Below, piece after piece: positions 43,095-50,672 of a stretch of 64,000 nucleotides of DNA. The notes below the pieces were generated by a model. That model saw nothing but the letters and a program-made list of their open reading frames with translations. It was not told the DNA's origin and ran no database searches. A program made the translations under genes and the position numbers. The stretch's first letter is position 1, and every line of letters begins with the position of its first letter. Source of the stretch: Solirubrobacteraceae bacterium (GTDB lineage Bacteria; Actinomycetota; Thermoleophilia; Solirubrobacterales; Solirubrobacteraceae); the NCBI GenBank assembly GCA_023230855.1, contig JALNWQ010000007.1:124001-188000 (forward strand). The letters are read 5' to 3'.

Positions 43095-44404
43095 CGGTCG
43101 TGGCCCCGCTCGCGGAGCGCCTCGGCGACCCGCTCCAGGCCGATCCCGCGCGACGCCTTGAGCAGCACGCGGTCGCCGGGCTCCAGCAGCGTCGGGACGA
43201 GCCGGGCCGCCGCCTCCGCGTCGGGGACCCAGTGCACGCGCCCGCCGAAGCCCGGACCGGCGTGCCGGCACAGCTCGCCGACGGCGACGAGCACCTCGAC
43301 CCCGGCGGCGCGCGCGTGGGCGCCGATCTCGGCGTGGTGCCGCCGGGCGTCCGGACCGAGCTCGAGCATGTCGCCCAGGACCGCGACCCGCCGCTCGCCG
43401 CCGGCGAGGGCCAGGTCGTCGAGCGCGGCGGTCACGGACATCGGGTTGGCGTTGTAGCAGTCGACGACCACGACGACGTCGTCGGCGAGGGTCAGGCGCT
43501 CGCCGCGCAGCGCCGAGATCGCGGGCCGCACCGTCCCGGTCGGATCGACGCCCACCGCGCGGGCGGCGGCGACGGCCGCCGGCAGGTTGCGCAGGACGGT
43601 CGGCGGCACGTCGCCCTCGATCGCGAGGTCGCCGGGCGCGCGCTCGACGTCGCCCCCGGGGCCGAACGTCACGATCCGCACGCCGCCGGGGCGGTGCGCG
43701 TCGAGCAGCCGCTCGGCGGCCGGGATGACCGCGACGCCCCCGGGCACGATCCCGTGGAGCAGCTCGGCCTTCGCGTCGGCGATCGCGGCGATCGACCCGA
43801 GCAACTCGACGTGGACGGGCGCGACGTTCGTGATCACGCCGACGTCGGGCTCGGCGATCCGGGCGAGCTCGGCGATCTGGCCCGCGCCGCGCATCGCCAT
43901 CTCGAGCACCAGGACCTCGGTGCCGCGCGGGGCGCGCAGGACGGTCAGCGGCAGGCCGACCTCGGTGTTGAGGTTGCCGACGGTGGCCACCGTGCGCCGC
44001 TCGCGGCCGACGATCGCGGCGAGCAGGTCCTTCGTCGACGTCTTGCCGACCGACCCGGTGACGCCGACGACGGTCGCCGCGAGCTCGCGGCGCCATGCGC
44101 GGGCGAGCGTGCCGAGGGCGGCGACCGGGTCGGGGTGCAGCAGCACCGCTCCGTCGGCGCCGTCGAGGTCCTCGGCGTGCTCGGGCCGCACCAGGACGCC
44201 CCACGCCCCGGCGTCGAGGACCTGTCGGGCGAAGCTCCCGCCGTCGACCCGGGCTCCCGGGATGCCGACGAACAGCGCACCGGACGCCCCGGCGTCGCGG
44301 CTGTCGGTGCTCACGGTGGCGGGTCCGGCCGCCCCGTCGCGCGCGGGACGATGGAGCGTCGCCCCGGCGGCGTCGGCGATCCAGTGGGCGTCGCGGTCAA
44401 GCAC
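43091..44404 (-). CDS. murF: UDP-N-acetylmuramoyl-tripeptide--D-alanyl-D-alanine ligase
   Basis: A 437-residue Mur ligase from GTG 44404, overlapping the murE stop by eight bases. ATP loop VTGSVGKTSTKDLL, then EMAMRGAGQIAELA and VDCYNANPMSV, are MurF-specific. It adds D-Ala-D-Ala to complete the pentapeptide. Confidence 0.95.
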   Translation of the reverse strand: MLDRDAHWIADAAGATLHRPARDGAAGPATVSTDSRDAGASGALFVGIPGARVDGGSFARQVLDAGAWGVLVRPEHAEDLDGADGAVLLHPDPVAALGTLARAWRRELAATVVGVTGSVGKTSTKDLLAAIVGRERRTVATVGNLNTEVGLPLTVLRAPRGTEVLVLEMAMRGAGQIAELARIAEPDVGVITNVAPVHVELLGSIAAIADAKAELLHGIVPGGVAVIPAAERLLDAHRPGGVRIVTFGPGGDVERAPGDLAIEGDVPPTVLRNLPAAVAAARAVGVDPTGTVRPAISALRGERLTLADDVVVVVDCYNANPMSVTAALDDLALAGGERRVAVLGDMLELGPDARRHHAEIGAHARAAGVEVLVAVGELCRHAGPGFGGRVHWVPDAEAAARLVPTLLEPGDRVLLKASRGIGLERVAEALRERGHDR

Positions 44405-45854
44405 CGGTGGCCTCCCAGCCCGCGGCGGCGAGCGCCCGGCGGGCCTCGTCGACGTCGTCGAAGGGGATCGTGCGGTCGCCGACGATCTGCCCCTGCTCGT
44501 GGCCCTTGCCGGCGAGGACGACGACGTCCCCCGGCCGGGCCAGGGCGATGATCCGGTCGATCGCGTCGGCGCGGTCGGCGATCCGCTCGACGTCGGCGAC
44601 GGCGCCGACCATGCCGGCCTCGACCTCGTCGAGGATCGCCTCCGGCGGCTCGCTCCGCGGGTTGTCGGACGTCAGCACGGCGACGTCGGCGTCCCGGGCG
44701 GCGATCTCGCCCATCCGCGGGCGCTTGCCACGATCGCGGTCGCCCCCGCAGCCGAACAGCAGCAGGACGCGGCCGGGCGGATCCTGCGCGGCGGCCACGC
44801 CACGGGCGGCGGCGACGACGTTGCGCAGCGAGTCGGGGGTGTGCGCGTAGTCGACGAGCACCGCGAACGGCTGCCCGGCCGCCACCGGCTCCAGCCGGCC
44901 CGGCACCCGACCGACCTGCGCCAACGCCGCCGCGGCGTCGGCCTCGCCGACGCCGAGCGCGACCGCGCAGACGTACGCCTGCAGGGCGTTGCGGACGTTG
45001 TAGCGCCCGGTCAGCGGCGTGCCGAGCGTCCGCCCGTCGACGACGAACGTGCTGCCGTGCAGGCCGGTGCGCACGTCCACCGCCCGGAACCGGGCGTCGG
45101 GGGAGTCGAGCGCGACGGTCAGCGCGTCGGGGTGCTCCCGCGCGAGCCGGGCCCCGTACGAATCGTCGACGTCGACGATCCGCGGCACGTCGCGCGCCGC
45201 GTCGAGGAGCCGGGCCTTGGCGCGGAAGTAGTCCTCCATGTCGGGATGGAAGTCCAGGTGGTCGCGGGTGAGGTTCGTGAAGATCGCGGCCGCCCAGTGG
45301 ATCGCGTCGGCGCGGCCGAGGGCGAGCGCGTGCGACGAGACCTCCATGACGCAGCCGTCGTCGCCGCCGTCGAGCATCGCCGCGAACGCCGGCTGCAGGT
45401 CGACGGCCTCCGGGGTCGTGCGTCCGGCGTCTCGGGCCTCGCCCGCGACGATCTGGGTCACGGTCCCCAGCAGGCCGGTGCGGTGACCGGCGGCCTCCAG
45501 CAGCCCCCGGAGCACGAACGCCGTCGTCGTCTTGCCGTTGGTACCCGTCACCCCGACCGTCCGCAGCCGGGCGGTCGGATCGCCCGCGAGCGCGGCCGCG
45601 GCCGGCGCCATCGCGGCGCGCACGTCGTCCACGCGCACCTGCGGCACGTCGAGGTCCAGGTCGTGGTCGACGACGAGCGCGACGGCCCCCCGCTCGACGG
45701 CGCTCGCCGCGAACGCGTGGCCGTCGTGGCGGAGCCCCCGCACGCAGAAGTAGACCGTCCCGGGCGTCACCCGACGGTCGTCGTAGGCCAGGGCGGCGAC
45801 GGGCACGTCGGCCGCCGCGGCGGGAGCGCGGTCGAACAGGTCCCCGAGCCTCAT
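44397..45854 (-). CDS. murE: UDP-N-acetylmuramoyl-L-alanyl-D-glutamate--2,6-diaminopimelate ligase
   Basis: A 485-residue Mur ligase. ATP loop VTGTNGKTTTAF, carbamylated-Lys region YFRAKARLLD, and DNPR at 397-400, the motif that marks meso-diaminopimelate (not lysine) specificity. It adds the third residue of the stem peptide. TAGGCT lies ten bases before ATG 45854, so this gene may start its own transcript despite being inside the cluster. Confidence 0.95.
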   Translation of the reverse strand: MRLGDLFDRAPAAAADVPVAALAYDDRRVTPGTVYFCVRGLRHDGHAFAASAVERGAVALVVDHDLDLDVPQVRVDDVRAAMAPAAAALAGDPTARLRTVGVTGTNGKTTTAFVLRGLLEAAGHRTGLLGTVTQIVAGEARDAGRTTPEAVDLQPAFAAMLDGGDDGCVMEVSSHALALGRADAIHWAAAIFTNLTRDHLDFHPDMEDYFRAKARLLDAARDVPRIVDVDDSYGARLAREHPDALTVALDSPDARFRAVDVRTGLHGSTFVVDGRTLGTPLTGRYNVRNALQAYVCAVALGVGEADAAAALAQVGRVPGRLEPVAAGQPFAVLVDYAHTPDSLRNVVAAARGVAAAQDPPGRVLLLFGCGGDRDRGKRPRMGEIAARDADVAVLTSDNPRSEPPEAILDEVEAGMVGAVADVERIADRADAIDRIIALARPGDVVVLAGKGHEQGQIVGDRTIPFDDVDEARRALAAAGWEATGA

Positions 45855-45864
45855 GGCGGTGGGG

Positions 45865-45870
45865 AGCCTA
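45865..45870 (-). promoter_or_regulatory. Candidate -10 for murE
   Basis: TAGGCT on the minus strand, ten bases before ATG 45854; near-leaderless spacing. Confidence 0.4.
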
Positions 45871-45977
45871 GAGGACCGGGGGGTCGTCCATCGGGCGGGC
45901 CGACCCCGTCGGGGCGTCCGATCGTCGCCGTCGCCCGACCGCCACGCGGGCCGGGCGCGACCGTGTGCGATCGGTCC

Positions 45978-47705
45978 TCAGCCCGGCGGGATCTTCTGGT
46001 ACTGCAGGACGAACCGGGCGATGTCGGCGAACGCCGGGCCGGTCACCGTGGCGCCGTAGCCACCGCCGGCGGGCTCCTCCGCGACCACGACGATGACGAC
46101 CTTCGGGTCCCGTGCGGGGGCGAACCCGGCGATCGACGCGACGTTGCGGTTCTCGACGTACTCGCCGGTGTCGGGATCGACGACGTTCGACGTGCCGGTC
46201 TTGCCGGCCAGCGTGTAGCCCGGGACCTTGACGGCGGAGGCGGTGCCCCCGGCCTCGAACACCCCGGCGAGCATGTCGGCGACCTCCTTCGCCACGGCCG
46301 GGCGCAGCACCCGCCTGCCGTCCGACCCGGCGACCGGCTTGTCGCCGACCTTGCGCACGAGGCGCGGCTCGTGCCGCATGCCCCGGCCGGCGATCGTCGC
46401 GTAGAGGCTGGCGATCTGGATCGGGGTGACCATCTGGCCCTGGCCGATCGGCAGGTTGCCCATCGTCGATCCCGAGTACTGGTCGACCGGCAGCAGCAGG
46501 CCCTGCTCCTCCCCCAGCCCGATCCCCGTCTTGCTGCCGAACCCGAACCGGCGCATCCACTTGTCGAACGCGTCCTTGCCCTTGCGCTCGTTCAGGCGCA
46601 GGCCGACCTGGATCGCGCCGACGTTCGACGACTGGCTCAGGATCCGGCCCGGCGTCATCGTCTCGGTGCCGTGCGGGTGGCTGTCGGCGATCGTCCGGTC
46701 GGCGACGTTGATCTGGTACGGCACGGTGAACGTCGTCTCCGGCGTCACGACCCGGTCCTGCAACGCGGCGGCGACCGCCACCGCCTTGAACGTCGAGCCC
46801 GGCTCGTAGATGAAGTTCGTCGCCGTGTTCTGCTTGGCGTACTGCGGCGAGCCGGCCGGGTCGTTGGGGTCCACGCGCGGCCAGTTGGCCATGCTCAGGA
46901 CCTCGCCGTCGGGCCGCATGACGATCGCGGTCGCCCGCTTGGGCCGGTACGTCTGGCCGAGCTCCTGCAGCGCCTCCTCGGCCTTCGCCTGGATCCGGGC
47001 GTCGAGGGTGAGCTCGACGTCCTTGCCGGGCACCGTCGGCTCGACGACCCGACGGCTCAGGGCGCTGCCCGACCCGGCCTGGGTCTGCAGCACCTTGCCG
47101 GTGCGGCCCCGCAGGACCTCGTCGAGCGACGTCTCGAGGCCCCCGAGCGCCTTGTCGTAGTCGCCGTACCCGCCGAGCAGCTGCCCGGCCATCGCCTGGT
47201 TCGGGTAGATCCGGCGGTTGCGGGGCTCCAGGTGCACGGGCACGAGGTTCGCGGCCCGCCGTCCGGTCCGCGGGTCCTTCTTCGCCGCCAGGTCGCGGAG
47301 TCGCTGGATCTTCGTCTCCGGCACCCGCAGCGCGATGTAGACGAACTGCTTGCGCGACGTGATCTTCTCGAGCGTCTCCGCCTGGTCGACGCCGAGCGTC
47401 CTGGCCAGCAGGCGCGCGAGGACGATCGGCTCCTGCCCGGGGCTCTGCCGCCGCAGCTCCTCGACCTGCTGCGGGCTCACCGACACGTCGGCGGCCGGCT
47501 CGGTGACCGCGAGCGGCACGCCGTTGCGGTCGACGATCTCGCCACGCATCGCGAGGACGTCGCGCTGGATCGTCTGCTGCCCGTGCGCGCGGTCGCGGAG
47601 CGTGTCGGCCTTGGCGATCGCGAACCACACCGACCGCATCCCGGCCAGGCTCAGGAGCACCATCGCGATGAGGAAGAGCACGCGCAGACGGCGGTCGACG
47701 ACCAT
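45978..47705 (-). CDS. ftsI: Division-specific transpeptidase, penicillin-binding protein 2/3 (FtsI)
   Basis: A 575-residue class B penicillin-binding protein. One N-terminal membrane helix (about 8-30), a pedestal domain (RGEIVDRNGVPLAVT), and a transpeptidase domain with S304-x-x-K307 in EPGSTFKAV, SSN at 359-361 and KTGT at 502-505. No PASTA domains. It cross-links septal peptidoglycan with FtsW. ATG 47705 has no good ribosome site; an in-frame GTG nine codons upstream is also possible. Confidence 0.94.
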   Translation of the reverse strand: MVVDRRLRVLFLIAMVLLSLAGMRSVWFAIAKADTLRDRAHGQQTIQRDVLAMRGEIVDRNGVPLAVTEPAADVSVSPQQVEELRRQSPGQEPIVLARLLARTLGVDQAETLEKITSRKQFVYIALRVPETKIQRLRDLAAKKDPRTGRRAANLVPVHLEPRNRRIYPNQAMAGQLLGGYGDYDKALGGLETSLDEVLRGRTGKVLQTQAGSGSALSRRVVEPTVPGKDVELTLDARIQAKAEEALQELGQTYRPKRATAIVMRPDGEVLSMANWPRVDPNDPAGSPQYAKQNTATNFIYEPGSTFKAVAVAAALQDRVVTPETTFTVPYQINVADRTIADSHPHGTETMTPGRILSQSSNVGAIQVGLRLNERKGKDAFDKWMRRFGFGSKTGIGLGEEQGLLLPVDQYSGSTMGNLPIGQGQMVTPIQIASLYATIAGRGMRHEPRLVRKVGDKPVAGSDGRRVLRPAVAKEVADMLAGVFEAGGTASAVKVPGYTLAGKTGTSNVVDPDTGEYVENRNVASIAGFAPARDPKVVIVVVAEEPAGGGYGATVTGPAFADIARFVLQYQKIPPG

Positions 47706-47734
47706 GGCGACGGGTTCGCCGCGCGCGCGCACGA

Positions 47735-47753
47735 TCCTTCCCGGCGGGAAGGA
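47735..47753. promoter_or_regulatory. 19-bp perfect palindrome between ftsL and ftsI
   Basis: Nine-base arms TCCTTCCCG and CGGGAAGGA around one G, 30 bases before the ftsI start. Could be an operator, an mRNA hairpin affecting ftsI translation, or chance. Confidence 0.4.
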
Positions 47754-47794
47754 CGATCGCCCCTCGCCCGGACGCCCCGGGCCGCGTCGGAGGA

Positions 47795-48700
47795 TCAGCC
47801 GTCGGGCGTGCCGGCGCCCGTCCCGGCCGGCGGCTCGCCGCCGGCCGTCCCCTCCGCTCCGGTCGTCCCGGTGGCGCCGTCCGTGCCCGTCGCACCGGTG
47901 GTGCCGGTGGCGCCCTCCGGCCCGGTCGTGCCCGTGGTCCCCGTCGCCCCGGCGACGCCGGCGGTCGGCGACGCCCCCGTGACGCCCGTCCCCGTGGCCG
48001 GCCCGGCGCCCGTCGCGGCATCGCCGTCGGCGTCGGGCGCGTCGCCGTTCTGGGCCGACGGGTTGGGCGACGGCTGCCAGGTCGCGTTCGGGGGCACCAC
48101 CATCTTGGCCGCCTTGGCCGCGTCGGCGTCGCCGGACGACAGGTAGCTCACGCCCTGCGGGTCGGCGGGGACCATGCCGAGCAGGCCGGCGGCGCGCGTG
48201 ATGCGATCGGGCGCCCCCAGGCGCGACACCTCGCTCCGGAGCGTCGCGGTCGACCGCTCGAGCTTGGCGACGTCGACGTCGCGCTCCGCGATCGTCCGGT
48301 TGAGCTGCAGCGTCGTGGCGTGCAGGGCGATGATGCCGCACCCGGCGAGGAGGATGAGCGGCAGCCACGGGCGTCCACCGGTGGCGCGCCGCATGACGTG
48401 CAGCGCCAACGCGAGCGGGACGAGCGCGAGCCGCACCGGGAGCAGCAGCACGCGGACCGGCAACGGCGCGGCGGCCGGGCGCGGCGACGGGCGCCCGGCC
48501 GGACGGCGGCGGGCGTCCGCGGCGCGATCCGGGCGACGGCCCTCGCCGGGCCGCACCGGACGCGACCGGGCCGGGCGCGGGGACGCTGCGTCGCGGACCG
48601 GCCGGCCGGCGGGCGCACGCCGCTCGGCCGGCGCGGGGCGTCCGCCGCCGAGGACCGGGGAGTCGGGCGGCGGGGCGGTGCGGGCGGTGACCGGGCTCAC
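47795..48700 (-). CDS. ftsL: FtsL-like septum protein with collagen-like C-terminal tail
   Basis: A 301-residue protein at the ftsL position between rsmH and ftsI; typical FtsL is about 100-200. Residues 1-80 are an Arg/Pro-rich cytoplasmic extension. Two hydrophobic stretches follow (about 82-102 and 111-128), the second the likely membrane anchor, then a leucine-zipper-like coil (LNRTIAERDVDVAKLERS to about 160) typical of FtsL. Residues 248-289 form 14 consecutive Gly-Xaa-Yaa triplets (GAT, GTT, GTD, GPE types), a collagen-like tail expected outside the membrane. GTG 48700 overlaps the rsmH stop (GTGA). FtsL recruits FtsQ and activates FtsWI; the tail is unexplained. Confidence 0.75.
   Translation of the reverse strand: MSPVTARTAPPPDSPVLGGGRPAPAERRAPAGRPVRDAASPRPARSRPVRPGEGRRPDRAADARRRPAGRPSPRPAAAPLPVRVLLLPVRLALVPLALALHVMRRATGGRPWLPLILLAGCGIIALHATTLQLNRTIAERDVDVAKLERSTATLRSEVSRLGAPDRITRAAGLLGMVPADPQGVSYLSSGDADAAKAAKMVVPPNATWQPSPNPSAQNGDAPDADGDAATGAGPATGTGVTGASPTAGVAGATGTTGTTGPEGATGTTGATGTDGATGTTGAEGTAGGEPPAGTGAGTPDG
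47834..47959 (-). repeat. Collagen-like Gly-Xaa-Yaa coding repeat in ftsL
   Basis: Fourteen in-frame nine-base units, each beginning with a glycine codon. The second and third positions are mostly Ala and Thr, like spore-surface bacterial collagens that are rich in GPT and GAT. Confidence 0.8.
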
Positions 48701-49659
48701 GACGTGGCGTCCCCCAGCCGGCGGGCGACGCGCAGTCGCGCCGAGCGGGACCGCGGGTTGCGCTCCTGCTCGTCGGCGGTCGGCACGATCGACCGCCGCG
48801 TCAGGAGCTGACCCTCGGGCTCCGCGCCGCAGACGCACACCGGCAGGTCGGGCGGGCAGACGCAGCCCCGGGCCTTCGCCGCGAGGAACCGCTTGACGCG
48901 CCGGTCCTCGAGCGAGTGGAAGCTGATGGCGGCGAGGCGCCCGCCGGCGCGCAGCAGCCGCCAGGCCGCGGGGAGCCCGCGGTCGATCTGGCCCAGCTCG
49001 TCGTTCACCACGATCCGCAGCGCCTGGAACGTCCGCTTGGCGGGATGCCCTCCGGCGTACCGGGCCGGGGTCGGCACGGCGGCGCTCACGACCTCGACGA
49101 GCCGTCCGGTGGTGTCGATCGGCGCGCGCTCGCGCTCGCGCACGATCGCGCGGGCGATCCGCGACGCGTGCCGCTCCTCGCCGTACGTGCGCAGCGCGTC
49201 GGTGAGCTCCCGGGCGCCCCAGGTCGCGACGACGTCGGCGGCGGTGCGCTCGGTGCCGAGGCCCATGCGCATGTCCAACGGTGCGTCGCGCGTGTAGGCG
49301 AAGCCACGCTCCGCCTCGTCGATCTGCATCGAGGACATACCGAGGTCGAAGTACGCCCCGTCGGCCCGGAGTCCTTCCTCGGCCAGCGCCTCGAGCCCGT
49401 CCGCGAACGGCGCGTCGACGATCCGCACCGTGCAGACGGCCTCGTCCCGGAGCCGCGCGGCGTGGTCGAGCGCGACGGGGTCGCGGTCGATGACGACGAG
49501 CGTGCCGGTCGGACCGATCCGGTCGGCGACGAGCCGGGCGTGGCCGCCGGCCCCGAAGGTCGCGTCGACGTGCGTCTCGCCCGCCGACGGCGCGAGCAGC
49601 CCGAGCAGCTCGTCGGCCAGGACGGACACGTGCGGACCGGCGGACGCGTCCACGCTCAC
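48697..49659 (-). CDS. rsmH: 16S rRNA (cytosine1402-N4)-methyltransferase
   Basis: A 320-residue SAM methyltransferase (MraW). HVSVLADELLGLL at the start, SAM loop VDATFGAGGHARL, YFDLGMSSMQID, FAYTRDAPLDMRM, YAGGHPAKRTFQALRIVVN and AAISFHSLEDRRVK are all intact. A Cys-rich insert (CVCPPDLPVCVCG) near the C-terminus is common in actinobacterial members. GTG 49659 overlaps the mraZ stop by four bases. Confidence 0.95.
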   Translation of the reverse strand: MSVDASAGPHVSVLADELLGLLAPSAGETHVDATFGAGGHARLVADRIGPTGTLVVIDRDPVALDHAARLRDEAVCTVRIVDAPFADGLEALAEEGLRADGAYFDLGMSSMQIDEAERGFAYTRDAPLDMRMGLGTERTAADVVATWGARELTDALRTYGEERHASRIARAIVRERERAPIDTTGRLVEVVSAAVPTPARYAGGHPAKRTFQALRIVVNDELGQIDRGLPAAWRLLRAGGRLAAISFHSLEDRRVKRFLAAKARGCVCPPDLPVCVCGAEPEGQLLTRRSIVPTADEQERNPRSRSARLRVARRLGDATS

Positions 49660-50135
49660 GCCCCCGTCCCGGGCGGCGGCGACGGGAGGCCCGCGTCGCC
49701 GAAGCTGCCGCTGATCTGCACCATCGCCTCCTGCAGCTGGGGCTGGTAGCGCTCCCAGCCCGCGGGATCCCACAGCTCGAACCGGCGACCGCTGCCGACG
49801 AGGACGACGTCGCGGGCCGTGATCCCCGCGAACTCCAGGAGGCGACCCGGGATCGTCACGCGGCCCTGACCGTCGAGGTCGGCGGGCGACGCGGCGGAGC
49901 TCAGCGACCGCTCGATGTTGCGGGTGGTGGCGTCGAGCGGGTGGCGCCCGGCGAGCGACGCGCGCACGAACTCGGCGTAGTCGTCCCGCGCCTCGATGCC
50001 GACGGCGGGGACGTCGAACGACCGGACGAGGACCAGGCCGGCCTTGAACGGATCACGGAAGCGGGCCGGGATGGTGAGCCGGTTCTTGCCGTCGAGGGTG
50101 AGCTCGAACTGCGACTGGAGCAGGAGGTCCGTCAC
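49656..50135 (-). CDS. mraZ: Transcriptional regulator MraZ
   Basis: A 159-residue protein from GTG 50135 with two AbrB-like half domains: FELTLDGKNRLTIPARFRD and LDGQGRVTIPGRLLEFA, each containing the DxKGR-type turn. MraZ rings bind TGGG repeats upstream of their own operon and repress the division cluster; such repeats are present here. A 20-residue tail after the second domain is extra. It starts the minus-strand cluster rsmH-ftsL-ftsI. Confidence 0.93.
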   Translation of the reverse strand: MTDLLLQSQFELTLDGKNRLTIPARFRDPFKAGLVLVRSFDVPAVGIEARDDYAEFVRASLAGRHPLDATTRNIERSLSSAASPADLDGQGRVTIPGRLLEFAGITARDVVLVGSGRRFELWDPAGWERYQPQLQEAMVQISGSFGDAGLPSPPPGTGA

Positions 50136-50213
50136 GGGAGCGGCGGAGGAGGTGACCGGTGCAGACCGGGCCGGAGCGGTGGGAGGAGCCGATCCGGCCC
50201 GGGCTGCACGAGC

Positions 50214-50265
50214 ACTGTACCCCACCACGCCCCACCACGCAGGACAATCGCTCCACTCGGCCCCA
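50214..50265 (-). promoter_or_regulatory. mraZ promoter with MraZ-type TGGGG repeats
   Basis: On the minus strand, TACAGT at 50214-50219 is the -10; the leader to GTG 50135 is about 72 bases. Directly upstream are TGGGG at 50220-50224 and 50230-50234 (five-base spacing), then TGGAG at 50251-50255 and TGGGG at 50261-50265, in two pairs with 10-base period. This fits the published TGGGN-N5-TGGGN target of MraZ. Confidence 0.65.
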
Positions 50266-50289
50266 CTCGACCGTACCGACCGCGTCGGA

Positions 50290-50303
50290 CGAACACGCGT
50301 TCG
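50290..50303. promoter_or_regulatory. LexA/SOS-box-like sequence
   Basis: CGAAC ACGC GTTCG fits the Gram-positive LexA consensus CGAACRNRYGTTCG at every position. It lies upstream of the mraZ promoter and in the divergent gap with the DUF3352 gene. Confidence 0.5.
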
Positions 50304-50390
50304 TGGATCCGCGGACCGCGAACGCCCCGCTCCGTCGACGTTTCGGCGCATCCGGCGGCCGCCGACGCAAGACGCCTTGCAGCGCCGCGG

Positions 50391-50404
50391 GGAACGGTCG
50401 TTCG
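50391..50404. promoter_or_regulatory. Second, weaker LexA-box-like sequence
   Basis: GGAAC GGTC GTTCG keeps GAAC-N4-GTTC but departs from the full consensus at two positions. It is 101 bases from the first box. The rest of the 50136-50672 gap shows no gene or other clear signal. Confidence 0.35.
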
Positions 50405-50626
50405 CCCTGGACGTTCGTCCGCCGACGCCGTCCGTCGCCGCCCGGGGCCCGGGATCGCCCCCGTCAGGCGTCCCGGTGGGGCGTCGTGGGGCGACCGGTG
50501 GAGCGCGGCGGGGCGTCCGCGGCCGGCGGCCCCGGATGCGGCGGTCGGGGCGGGACGGTGCGCTCGGTCGGCCGGGAGGAGCGCGCCTCACCCGCGCGGG
50601 GGACACGGGGCCTCCGGGCGAGCCCG

Positions 50627-50632
50627 TACCAT
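50627..50632 (+). promoter_or_regulatory. Candidate -10 for DUF3352 gene
   Basis: TACCAT about 40 bases before ATG 50673; the mRNA would carry the GGAG ribosome site at 50664-50667. Confidence 0.35.
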
Positions 50633-50672
50633 GCCGACCCTGAACCGATCGCCGACACCGGCTGGAGCCTTC

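Noticed and set aside
50136..50672. A possible small gene in the 537-base gap between mraZ and the lipoprotein gene.
   Set aside because: Open frames exist on both strands, but none has a ribosome site or plausible protein composition; only promoter and operator signals were kept.
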